Source: Methylococcus capsulatus (GTDB lineage Bacteria > Pseudomonadota > Gammaproteobacteria > Methylococcales > Methylococcaceae). Taken from it: a stretch of 64,000 bases of DNA. Below the pieces are notes generated by a model, which did no database searches, was not told the DNA's origin, and saw only the letters and a program-made list of their open reading frames with translations. Below are positions 49,074 to 57,002 of the stretch, in pieces (positions within the stretch are counted from its first letter, which is position 1; every line of letters begins with the position of its first letter). Position numbers and translations under genes: made by a program. The stretch covers positions 3,368,652-3,432,651 of the forward strand of contig NZ_CP104311.1 in the NCBI RefSeq assembly GCF_036864975.1, in the 5' to 3' direction.

Positions 49074-50255
49074 TCAGCGCAGTACGATGGCGCGGACGGT
49101 GTCGATGACGTAGGCGACGTCGCTGTCGGTCAAGCCGGGCGACAGCGGCAAGCTCACGGTCTGACGGCCGATACGCTGCGCGTGGGGGAAATCCTCCGGC
49201 CGCCAGCCCAGCGTCTCACGGTAGTAGGGGTGCTCCGGCAGGCTGAGGTAATGGACGCCGACCCCGACCCTGCGCGCCGTCATCGCGTCCAGGAACTGGT
49301 CGCGGCTCACGCCGGTCTCGGTTTCGTCGATCAGCAGCGTGTAGAGGTGGTAGGCGTGGCGGCAATCCGGCGCCGCCTCGACCGGCTGGATCACCGGCAG
49401 ATCGGCGAAGGCGTCCTGGTAGCGCAACCAGATCTCGCGGCGGCGGCGCCAGTTCTCCTCAACCCGGGCGAGCTGATGGATGCCGAGTGCGGCCTGCAAA
49501 TCCATCATGTTGTATTTGAATCCGCATTCGACGACCTGGTAATGCTTGAAACCCTCGTCACCGAAGCGCTTCCAGGCATCCCGGCTCATGCCGTGCAACG
49601 CCAGGGTCTTGACCCGGCCGACGCTGTCGGCGTCCTTGCCGATGACCATGCCGCCTTCGCCGGTGACGACGTTCTTGGTCACGTAAAAGCTGAAGCAGGC
49701 GAACTCACCGAAGGTGCCGGCGGCCTGGCCGCGGAATTCGGTTTCGATGGCGTGAGCACAGTCTTCGACCATGCGCAGGCCATGGCGTGAAGCGATGTCG
49801 CCCAGGGCGGCCATGTCGCAGGGATGGCCGGCGAAATGCACCGGCAGGATCACCCGTGTCCGCTCGCCAACGGCGGCCTCCACGGCCTGCGGATCGAGGT
49901 TCAGCGTCGCCGGATCGACGTCCGCCAGCACCGGCTTGAGCCCGGCGTGAAGAATAGCGTTGACGGTGGCACAGAAGGTCAGCGGAGTGGTGATGACCTC
50001 GTCGCCCGGCTCCAGCCCCAGCGCCAGCAGGCTCAGATGCAAAGCCGCGGTGCAGGAATTCACGGCGGCGATGCACTGTTCCGGCACGCCCTTGTAGCGG
50101 GCGAAGTCCGACTCGAACCGGGCCACCCGCGGCCCCGTCCCGATCCATCCGGATTCGAGGCAGGCGACGACTTCGTCGATCTCCGCGCGGGAAATGGCGG
50201 GCGCGCCGAAAACCAGGAAATCATCCCTGAGCGCCGGGCTAGTCTGCTTGTTCAT
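49074..50255 (-). CDS. DegT/DnrJ/EryC1-family PLP aminotransferase
   Basis: A 393-residue sugar aminotransferase. PLP contacts are in NSCTAALHLSLLALG, HFAGHPCDMAALGDIA and VEDCAHAIETEF, and the Schiff-base Lys is in FSFYVTKNVVTGEGGM. Members transfer an amino group to nucleotide-linked keto sugars (for example UDP-4-keto sugars, ArnB-like). Next to two glycosyltransferases and AsnB, it probably makes an amino sugar for a surface polysaccharide. It is divergent from the second glycosyltransferase gene (221 bp). Confidence 0.9.
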   Translation of the reverse strand: MNKQTSPALRDDFLVFGAPAISRAEIDEVVACLESGWIGTGPRVARFESDFARYKGVPEQCIAAVNSCTAALHLSLLALGLEPGDEVITTPLTFCATVNAILHAGLKPVLADVDPATLNLDPQAVEAAVGERTRVILPVHFAGHPCDMAALGDIASRHGLRMVEDCAHAIETEFRGQAAGTFGEFACFSFYVTKNVVTGEGGMVIGKDADSVGRVKTLALHGMSRDAWKRFGDEGFKHYQVVECGFKYNMMDLQAALGIHQLARVEENWRRRREIWLRYQDAFADLPVIQPVEAAPDCRHAYHLYTLLIDETETGVSRDQFLDAMTARRVGVGVHYLSLPEHPYYRETLGWRPEDFPHAQRIGRQTVSLPLSPGLTDSDVAYVIDTVRAIVLR

Positions 50256-50476
50256 GTGATGTGGTATCTGCTGCGGATTGGAGCCGTGGCCCGGTGCCGC
50301 GAGGCCCGGTCCCCCATGCCTTGGTGTAAACTTCGAAGTTCTTTTGACGGCCTCTCGGAGAGCCTCCCGATCATGCCCTGCGCGTATCGCATCCCCCCGG
50401 TTCGTTCCCTGGCCCGAAACAGCGGGATTATAGCCGCCGCCAAAGCCTTCGTCCCGCCCGTACCGGAGAACGGCCG

Positions 50477-51577
50477 ATGAAGGTGCTGCACGTCGAGGGC
50501 GGCAGAAACCTCTACGGCGGCGCCCGCCAGGTGCTGTACCTGCTGGAAGGGCTCGAGCGGCGCGGGATCGACAACGTGCTGGTCTGCCCGGCCGGCAGCG
50601 AACTCGCCCGGGAGGGCGCCGCCCATGCCGAGGTGCATGCCATTTCGATGGCGGGCGACCTCGATTTCCGCCTGATCGGCCGGCTTTACCGGATCATTAG
50701 GAGGGTCCGGCCGGACCTCGTACACCTGCACAGCCGGATCGGGGCGGACGTCATGGGCGGCATCGCCGCGCGTCTGGCCGGCGTGCCGGTAGTGCATTCC
50801 CGGCGTCAGGACAATCCCGAGATGCGCTGGGCCGTCGCCGTGAAATACCGTCTTCATGACCGGGTGGTCGCGATTTCCGAAGGCATCGGACACGTCCTGG
50901 CCTCGGAAGGCATGCCCGCGTCCAAGCTGCGCTGCGTGCGCAGCGCCATCGATCCCGCTCCCTTCCGCCGGCCCGGCAACCGCCCCTGGTTCCTAGCCGA
51001 ATTCGGCCTGCCCGAAGATTGCATCGCCATCGGCGTGATCGCCCAACTGATCGAGCGCAAGGGCCACCGCTTTCTGCTCGAGGCCCTCCCCGAGTTGGTC
51101 GGGCGCTATCCGGGGCTGCATGTCCTCCTGTTCGGCAAGGGCCCGATGGAATCCTCACTGATCGAAATCGTCCGCCGGCGGGGCCTTACCGATCGCGTCC
51201 ATTTTCCCGGCTTCCGGGACGATCTGCCGCGCATCCTGCCCTGCCTGGACCTGGTGGTACATCCGGCCTTACGCGAAGGGCTGGGCATCTCGCTGCTGCA
51301 GTCCGCCGCGGCCGGCGTCCCCATCGTGGCATCGCGCGTCGGGGGGATTCCCGAAGCCGTGCGCGATGGCGAGAACGGTCTGCTGGTCCCTCCGGGCGAT
51401 GCCGTGGCGCTGGCCGCCGCCATCCACCGCCTGCTCGATGACCCGGAACTGGCACGGGGAATGGGCAAGCGCGGCCAGGCGCTGATCGACCGCGAGTTCT
51501 CGGTTGAAGGCATGATCGAAGGGAACCTGGCGGTCTACCGGGAACTGCTGGCGGAAAAGCGCATCCCACTCAGCTGA
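50477..51577 (+). CDS. Glycosyltransferase family 4
   Basis: A 366-residue GT-B enzyme. Opening VLHVEGGRNLYGGARQVLYL (the GGA donor/acceptor loop), VHLHSRIGADVMGGIAARL, then IGVIAQLIERKGHRFLLEA and HPALREGLGISLLQSAAAGVP with the EGLGISLLQ (Ex7E-like) motif. Substrate unknown. A GGAGA precedes the ATG by 8 bp. Its 3' end overlaps asnB on the other strand by 8 bp. Confidence 0.88.
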   Translation: MKVLHVEGGRNLYGGARQVLYLLEGLERRGIDNVLVCPAGSELAREGAAHAEVHAISMAGDLDFRLIGRLYRIIRRVRPDLVHLHSRIGADVMGGIAARLAGVPVVHSRRQDNPEMRWAVAVKYRLHDRVVAISEGIGHVLASEGMPASKLRCVRSAIDPAPFRRPGNRPWFLAEFGLPEDCIAIGVIAQLIERKGHRFLLEALPELVGRYPGLHVLLFGKGPMESSLIEIVRRRGLTDRVHFPGFRDDLPRILPCLDLVVHPALREGLGISLLQSAAAGVPIVASRVGGIPEAVRDGENGLLVPPGDAVALAAAIHRLLDDPELARGMGKRGQALIDREFSVEGMIEGNLAVYRELLAEKRIPLS

Positions 51578-53387
51578 TCCAGTCGAGCGGGTCTTCGTCA
51601 GGCGACGGCTTGAGACCCGGCTGCTCGATAAATAACCGGTGCCAGATTGCAAACTGCATCAGGCAGAAGATTTCCCGGCTGGCATTACCCTTCTCGCGTT
51701 GCGCCTGGAACAGGGCGGGAAAATGACGGGTGTCGAACCATTCGCGCACTGCCGCATTGCCCGAGAGCTTGCCTTCCAGGCGGTCCAGCAGCTCGCCGCC
51801 CAGCCATTCCCGCACCGGCACGGTGAAACCGCGCTTCCTGGTATAGAGATGATCCTTCGGGACATAGCGCTCGGCCCAGCGGCGCAGGAATATCTTGGGC
51901 TGTTTGCCGTCGGTCTTGAGCGCATCGGGCAAGCCCAGACCGAATTCGACGACCCGATGGTCGAGGAAGGGTACCCTCCCTTCCAGACCAAAGCCCATCA
52001 TCATCCGGTCCACCTTGACCAGCAGGCTGTCCGGCAGGTCCGTGACCAGATCGGTGTACTGGCAATGCTGCAGTTGGCTCCAGGCCGCGGGCGCCTCGCT
52101 CCAGGCTTTGAGGTACGGAGCACGGAAATTCTTCCGCTCGGCCGCCAGCGCCGGCCCGAACAGCCGTTGCGAGCGCTTGCGCCACCATTCGCTGCGGGTA
52201 CGAAAGCCCCCCGTTCCCGGCGCCAGGAGGCGCTTGGCCAGCCACACCAACCGCGGCTGGCGGTAGCGCCGGTAGCCGCCGAACGCCTCGTCTCCACCCT
52301 CGCCGGTGAAAACCACCTTGAGCTCCTTCGCCGCCGCCTCTGACAACGCCGAGGTCGGGAAGCTGGCGTAGTCGCGCATCAGGTCGTCGGCGGCCCACAC
52401 CGTGTGGGGAATTCTCCGGAACAGGTCTTCGCGGCGCAAGCGGATCGACGTGTGCCGGCTGCCGAACACCTGTGCGATGCGCTCGGCCTCACCCAGCTCG
52501 TCTTTCATCGTCGCATCGACGTAACCGATGGAATAGGTGCGGACCGGCTGCGTTTGCAGGCGGCTGAGCATCGCCAGCAGGATAGCCGAATCGTTGCCGC
52601 CGGAAAGGAACAGACCGTAGGGCACGTCGGAACGGACGTGCTCCTTCATCACCTGTTCGAACAGCCCCTCGAACTCGGCCTCCGCCTCGGCGAAATCCAA
52701 CGACCGGGTCGTCACATCGAGCGGCGTCCAGTAGCGCCGCTTGCGCAGGTTCAGCTCCGCATCGACTTCGAGGATCTCACCCGGCCCCAAACGACGGATG
52801 CCGGCAAACAGCGTCTCTTCGCCCGTCGAGCAGTGGGTGTGCAGGAACTGGGAAAAGGCGCCGGCGTCGATCGCTGGTGCGTTTGGCAGCAGCGGCAGGA
52901 TCGCCTTCAGCTCGGAAGCGAATACCAGGCGGTCGGGCAGCACGGCGTAGAACAAGGGTTTGATCCCCAAACGGTCGCGCCCCAGCACCAGCCGCCGCCG
53001 GACCCCATCATGCAGCGCGAACGCGAACATGCCGTTGAGACGCCCGGCGAATCCTTCCGGGTCGAGCGCATAGGCATGCAGGATGGTTTCGCAGTCGGAA
53101 TGCGTGACGAAATGGCGCCCCTCCCGCTCCAGCGCCTCACGAAGTTCGACGTAGTTGTAGATTTCGCCGTTGGCGACCACGGCCAGGCGGTCTTCATCGG
53201 CCAGAATGGGCTGACGGCCGCCGCTGATATCGATGATCGCCAGGCGGGTGTGGGCCAGGCCGAATCCGCCTTCGGTAAACACGCCATGACCGTCCGGCCC
53301 GCGATGGGCCAGGCGCTCGATCATGGGCTGGAGGCTGTCTGCCTGCACGCTCCGCCCTTTCAGGACGAGCCCCGCAATTCCGCACAT
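51570..53387 (-). CDS. asnB: Asparagine synthase (glutamine-hydrolysing), polysaccharide-cluster type
   Basis: A 605-residue class II amidotransferase. Cys 2 (MCGIAGL) is the glutaminase nucleophile, with LAHRGPDG and ANGEIYNY; the synthetase domain has the PP-loop FLSGGNDSAILLAML (SGGxDS with Asn for Leu) and FTGEGGDEAFGGY. The ATG at 53387 is set by the need for Cys 2. Its place among glycosyltransferases suggests that it amidates a sugar or peptide in surface polymer synthesis rather than making free asparagine, but both are possible. Confidence 0.88.
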   Translation of the reverse strand: MCGIAGLVLKGRSVQADSLQPMIERLAHRGPDGHGVFTEGGFGLAHTRLAIIDISGGRQPILADEDRLAVVANGEIYNYVELREALEREGRHFVTHSDCETILHAYALDPEGFAGRLNGMFAFALHDGVRRRLVLGRDRLGIKPLFYAVLPDRLVFASELKAILPLLPNAPAIDAGAFSQFLHTHCSTGEETLFAGIRRLGPGEILEVDAELNLRKRRYWTPLDVTTRSLDFAEAEAEFEGLFEQVMKEHVRSDVPYGLFLSGGNDSAILLAMLSRLQTQPVRTYSIGYVDATMKDELGEAERIAQVFGSRHTSIRLRREDLFRRIPHTVWAADDLMRDYASFPTSALSEAAAKELKVVFTGEGGDEAFGGYRRYRQPRLVWLAKRLLAPGTGGFRTRSEWWRKRSQRLFGPALAAERKNFRAPYLKAWSEAPAAWSQLQHCQYTDLVTDLPDSLLVKVDRMMMGFGLEGRVPFLDHRVVEFGLGLPDALKTDGKQPKIFLRRWAERYVPKDHLYTRKRGFTVPVREWLGGELLDRLEGKLSGNAAVREWFDTRHFPALFQAQREKGNASREIFCLMQFAIWHRLFIEQPGLKPSPDEDPLDWIS

Positions 53388-53418
53388 GCTTTCTGTCGTC
53401 GACGAAACCGTTCGCAAG

Positions 53419-53445
53419 AAAAAAGGCGCCTTCATCGAAGACGCC
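53419..53445 (-). terminator. Rho-independent terminator after the copper operon
   Basis: On the minus strand a 9-bp stem (GGCGTCTTC with GAAGGCGCC, one G-T pair, loop of 3) is followed by six T. It lies 34 bp after the cupredoxin stop and ends the three-gene copper operon just before asnB. Confidence 0.75.
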
Positions 53446-53478
53446 TCCCTCGGGATGGGGATCCCCTTTTTCGGCCTG

Positions 53479-54411
53479 CTATTTCTTCTTGTTGGCGCGG
53501 GCCGAGTGCATCAGGCGGCTGATGAGGCCGAGCGTGATATCGATCATGTGACCGAGGAAACCGCCGACCATGGCCAACACGTCGCCGCCGGTCATGCCAC
53601 TCAGGCGCTCCCGCCTGATCCGCAAGGCAATCGGCGTTCCAAATATACCAAGCACGATGCCCAACACCAGGCTGCCGGAGAACCAGGAACCGGACGGCAC
53701 CCCTCCGGTCTTTTCAGGCTTCTTCACCGTGGACTCACCGGGTTTCTCCGCACCGGCGGTCGGTGGCACTGCCGCCGGCTGCACCTTGCCATCGGGACCC
53801 GGCGTGTAATTGTCCGGAATCGCGGCATCGGTCACGCCGGGAATGGTCGGGAAGGTACCACTGCCCTTGCCCACGATCAGCTCGCCCTTCATGCCCTTCT
53901 CCATGTGCTGGGCGATATCGCAGTGCACCAAGTAGGTCCGATCCTCCTTGGGCAGGATCAGAGTCCCGCTGATCTTCGCGGGTCCCGTGACCTCCAGATG
54001 GAACATGCCCTTCTCATACAGGTACTTGGGCAGCCCGTGCATCATCCACTGGTGGCGGATGTTGTCTTCGTTGATGAAATGCACGGTAAGCCGTGTGCAG
54101 GGCTTGAAGTGCCATTCATGTTCGCTGAACCCGTACATGGTTCCCGGAAATTCCTTCGCGTACTTGTGGCCCGCACGCACCGTGATTTCCGCATCTTCGG
54201 CGATCTTGCTGCAACCGCCGGGCAGCTTGTCCTTGTTCTGGCCCATGACCATGCCGCCCTCCATGTCCATCAGGTGGCCGTCGCCATGGTCCATGAGCCG
54301 GGTATGCTCCCTGATTTCGGTTGTCTCCGCGGCCGCCGCGGCCACACTGACGGCGAACAGCCCGGCCGAACAAAGGTAACTCAAACGGGTCGTGATCGAC
54401 TTGGTATTCAT
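53479..54411 (-). CDS. Membrane-anchored cupredoxin (type-1 copper protein)
   Basis: A 310-residue protein: signal peptide (residues 1-~27, SYLCSAGLFAVSVAAAAAE), a His/Met-rich start (MDHGDGHLMDMEGGMVMG), a cupredoxin domain with the type-1 copper ligands His in DNIRHQWMMHG and Cys-His-Met in HCDIAQHMEKGM, a Pro/Lys linker (~210-235), a membrane helix (SLVLGIVLGIFGTPIAL), then a second amphipathic helix and the end ARANKKK. The motif HCDIAQHMEKGM looks like motif 4 of a laccase. Starts 2 bp after the stop of the multicopper oxidase, so the two are tightly coupled. Probable periplasmic electron carrier or copper chaperone. Confidence 0.82.
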   Translation of the reverse strand: MNTKSITTRLSYLCSAGLFAVSVAAAAAETTEIREHTRLMDHGDGHLMDMEGGMVMGQNKDKLPGGCSKIAEDAEITVRAGHKYAKEFPGTMYGFSEHEWHFKPCTRLTVHFINEDNIRHQWMMHGLPKYLYEKGMFHLEVTGPAKISGTLILPKEDRTYLVHCDIAQHMEKGMKGELIVGKGSGTFPTIPGVTDAAIPDNYTPGPDGKVQPAAVPPTAGAEKPGESTVKKPEKTGGVPSGSWFSGSLVLGIVLGIFGTPIALRIRRERLSGMTGGDVLAMVGGFLGHMIDITLGLISRLMHSARANKKK

Positions 54412-54413
54412 GT

Positions 54414-56147
54414 CTATTTTTTCCGTACGGCGGCGATCCATTCGGATGCGGTTTCCAGCAGTTTCACCCGGTTCAGATAGGCGAAATAACCCGCGATACC
54501 CAGCAGGAGCCCCAGCAACAGGTTGCGGCCGGTCTTGCCCGGCGCCGCCGGTTCGGCGCTGGATGCGGCGGGCTGGGCGGCGGCGACGGGCTTGGCCTCC
54601 GCCTTGACGAAGGTCTCGGGATCGCCGAGGCTGGCATCGAACACTTCCTGCCAGGGCGAAATCTTCCGCTCCCAGTATTTCTTGGTGAAATACTGGGCCA
54701 GACTCATGCCGTGGGTATGCGGTGTGCCGTTCTCGTCGAGATACTGCTTGTAGGCGATCAGGCTGATGCTGCCGCCCTCGCCCATGCCATCGGTGGTGAA
54801 CGCCTTTTCGACGTGGTCATGCATCATCCACAAACCGGGGCCGAAGCTACGCAGGCCGTCGTCGACGGTTTCCAGCTCGAGATCCAGGCGCTGGGCCGGA
54901 GCAATCGTGTAGACGTCTCGCCGGATGCGTGCCTCGGGCCGCTGCTCGACGCCGTCATAATGCGTCTCCACCGCCTTGTGGCCGTGGGTATGCAGCGCGA
55001 GGACCTCAGTGTGACCGTTGAGCACCCGCAGCTTGATCTTCTGGTTGGGTTCGACCACCACCAGGGATTCCCGGAGGGTATACGGGAAGGCGCGGCCGTT
55101 GAGGAGGTAATAGTCATCGGTCGCGTCGGTGATGTCGTATTCCTGGTTGATGGCGTGGGCGATCAGCCTGGGGTCGTTGAACGACTGGGGCAGATTGTGC
55201 AGTTCCTTGTCGACCGACTGGTAATGCAGGTCGTACTCGGCGTCATACTTTTCCGCCACTGCCTTGGAGGGATGCCTGACCTGACCGGCGCCGACGTTGA
55301 AAACCTGCACCCAGTTGTTCGGCCGGTTTTCCTCGACGATGAACATGCCCGCCAGACCCAGCGGGATATGGGTATGCGGCTGGACATGGCAGTGGTAATA
55401 CATGGTGCCGGCCTGGCGCGGCTTGATCACATACGTCTTGCTCTGGCCCGGCATCACGTCCATCGCGCTGGTTTGGCCGACACCGTCGTTGCCTTCGCCG
55501 CTAAAATCCATGTAAGGGTGATCCACCCCATGGAGATGGATGGAATGCGGGAAGTAATGGGTGTTCTCCAACACCAGCCAGACGATATCGCCCTGCTCGA
55601 CACGAATGACCGGGGCCGGCATCCGCAGCATGGGGTTGGCCTCGGCGCTGGCGAAGCTGCGGGTGGACATGTCGCGGGTCTTGGGCGCGAACACCCAGAA
55701 CGCCGGCTGGATGCCCGGCGCAATGTCGTAGGTCGGTACGACGCCAGCGAAGTCCGGGGAGTGGCCGTTCAACTCCATCACTTCGAGCTTGATGATGTAA
55801 TGGTCCGGGTCGCCGTCGTTGTCCATGTCGTTGGACAGGATGAGGGCGTCGGCGGCCAGGTTGGTGTCCATCAGCGTCTGCATGGAAATGTTGTTCGTGC
55901 CCTTCACGAACGCCGCGATTTCAGCAGGGCTGTCGGGATTGCAAAGCCTGGACTCCCGGATTTCCACCCCTTCCAGCACCTGTGCTTTGCGCCACTCCGC
56001 CGGCGCTCCGCTGTTGCAGAACGGTTCGACTTCGCCGAGCTCGACCTTCTTGGTTTCGGGCAGGGCGGTCACGGCCGGCGCATTTGCGGACCAGGCCAGA
56101 AAGGCAGACCCCAGCGCTACCGACAAAGAGCGTTTGATCATGATCAT
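54414..56147 (-). CDS. Membrane-anchored multicopper oxidase with atypical type-1 site
   Basis: A 577-residue protein with a signal peptide and a C-terminal membrane helix. Trinuclear-site His pairs: PHSIHLHGVDHP, YYHCHVQPHTH, LALHTHGHKA and MMHDHVEKAF. The type-1 Cys is in the HCH of the first cupredoxin domain; the equivalent in the last domain is HDH, so no type-1 copper there. This is like two-domain type-C oxidases. A Pro/Ala linker (~510-535), the helix LLLGLLLGIAGYFAYL and a tail ending AAVRKK follow. Substrate unknown: Cu(I), an organic compound or a small inorganic one. ATG 56147 chosen; TTG 56156 and ATG 56141 are alternatives. Confidence 0.85.
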   Translation of the reverse strand: MIMIKRSLSVALGSAFLAWSANAPAVTALPETKKVELGEVEPFCNSGAPAEWRKAQVLEGVEIRESRLCNPDSPAEIAAFVKGTNNISMQTLMDTNLAADALILSNDMDNDGDPDHYIIKLEVMELNGHSPDFAGVVPTYDIAPGIQPAFWVFAPKTRDMSTRSFASAEANPMLRMPAPVIRVEQGDIVWLVLENTHYFPHSIHLHGVDHPYMDFSGEGNDGVGQTSAMDVMPGQSKTYVIKPRQAGTMYYHCHVQPHTHIPLGLAGMFIVEENRPNNWVQVFNVGAGQVRHPSKAVAEKYDAEYDLHYQSVDKELHNLPQSFNDPRLIAHAINQEYDITDATDDYYLLNGRAFPYTLRESLVVVEPNQKIKLRVLNGHTEVLALHTHGHKAVETHYDGVEQRPEARIRRDVYTIAPAQRLDLELETVDDGLRSFGPGLWMMHDHVEKAFTTDGMGEGGSISLIAYKQYLDENGTPHTHGMSLAQYFTKKYWERKISPWQEVFDASLGDPETFVKAEAKPVAAAQPAASSAEPAAPGKTGRNLLLGLLLGIAGYFAYLNRVKLLETASEWIAAVRKK

Positions 56148-56234
56148 GTTAACCAAGGCACGGTGACTGAAAAATGCGAAAGTAGGCTGGAGAAGCGCCC
56201 ATCACCCAGCCAGCCGGGCGATGGGCGGGTACCG

Positions 56235-56825
56235 TTAGGTTTTCTTCTTGATCAGCAGCAGCGAATCCACGACTTTCTTGAAGCCTGCATTCGAAAGATA
56301 GAGGATGTAGCTGAGCGCGACGACGATCACCATGATGATGATCCAAGTGGTCCCAGAAAGGCTGGTCTGGTTGACACCAACCTTAAAAGGAATGTGCGCG
56401 TCGATCTTCTGGCCTTCGTTCACCAGCGTCACGTGCGCCAGATAGTCGGAAGGCTCGGTGAAATTGATGGTCGCGTTCACGGTGCCGGTCGGATACGTGG
56501 CGGGCGCCTGGTAGAACACACGGCTGCCCTCGGGTTCCTTGGTGATTTCGAACTCGACGGTCATGTTGCGGAGTGCCTTGCCTTCATAATCGAAGACCAG
56601 GGTAGTCGGACCGGTTTCCGGAATCTTGTCGCAGTATTCGGTGGTGCCGGTGAGCTGAGGCTGATAAGCGGTGAAATGGACCCAGAAACCGCCCACCGGG
56701 ATACGGCAGGAGTCCACGTCCACGCCGGAACCGCCGCCATGCGCCCACAGGGTCGCCGGAATCAGGGCGCCAAGGCCCAGAACCGCAGCCAACAGGCCGC
56801 ATTTAAGAAATTTCGTTCTTATCAT
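56235..56825 (-). CDS. Small membrane-anchored protein with probable N-terminal His after signal cleavage
   Basis: A 196-residue protein. The signal peptide ends ...IPATLWA and cleavage there leaves His 29 as the mature N-terminus (HGGGSG). Two Cys (VDSCRIPVGG, Cys 40; TEYCDKIPE, Cys 65) frame FWVHFTAYQPQL. A beta-sandwich-like body (LRNMTVEFEITKEP, LAHVTLVNEG, IDAHIPFKV) is followed by the membrane helix WIIIMVIVVALSYILYL and an amphipathic tail ending LLIKKKT. First gene of the copper operon, 87 bp before the oxidase. It recalls a family of AHGGG-starting secreted proteins in methane and ammonia oxidisers, but I cannot name it. It is not PmoD as I know that family. Confidence 0.7.
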   Translation of the reverse strand: MIRTKFLKCGLLAAVLGLGALIPATLWAHGGGSGVDVDSCRIPVGGFWVHFTAYQPQLTGTTEYCDKIPETGPTTLVFDYEGKALRNMTVEFEITKEPEGSRVFYQAPATYPTGTVNATINFTEPSDYLAHVTLVNEGQKIDAHIPFKVGVNQTSLSGTTWIIIMVIVVALSYILYLSNAGFKKVVDSLLLIKKKT

Positions 56826-57002
56826 TGGAGACGTCCCTCGCTGAATGTAGTGATTTATTCTAATAATCGCCGGAGCCCGCACTCGTTAAGCCCCGCGAGC
56901 ACACCACGTCCATTACGGCGCGGCGGCATGGCATTGCGCGCGGGCAGACTAACATAGACAACCCTTGAATTAAAGGCCGCCAGCCGGGGGCGCAGTACCA
57001 CT

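Noticed and set aside
56235..56825. Calling the N-terminal-His protein PmoD or AmoD
   Set aside because: It lacks the Met/Cys copper-A pattern that I associate with PmoD; only general layout is shared.
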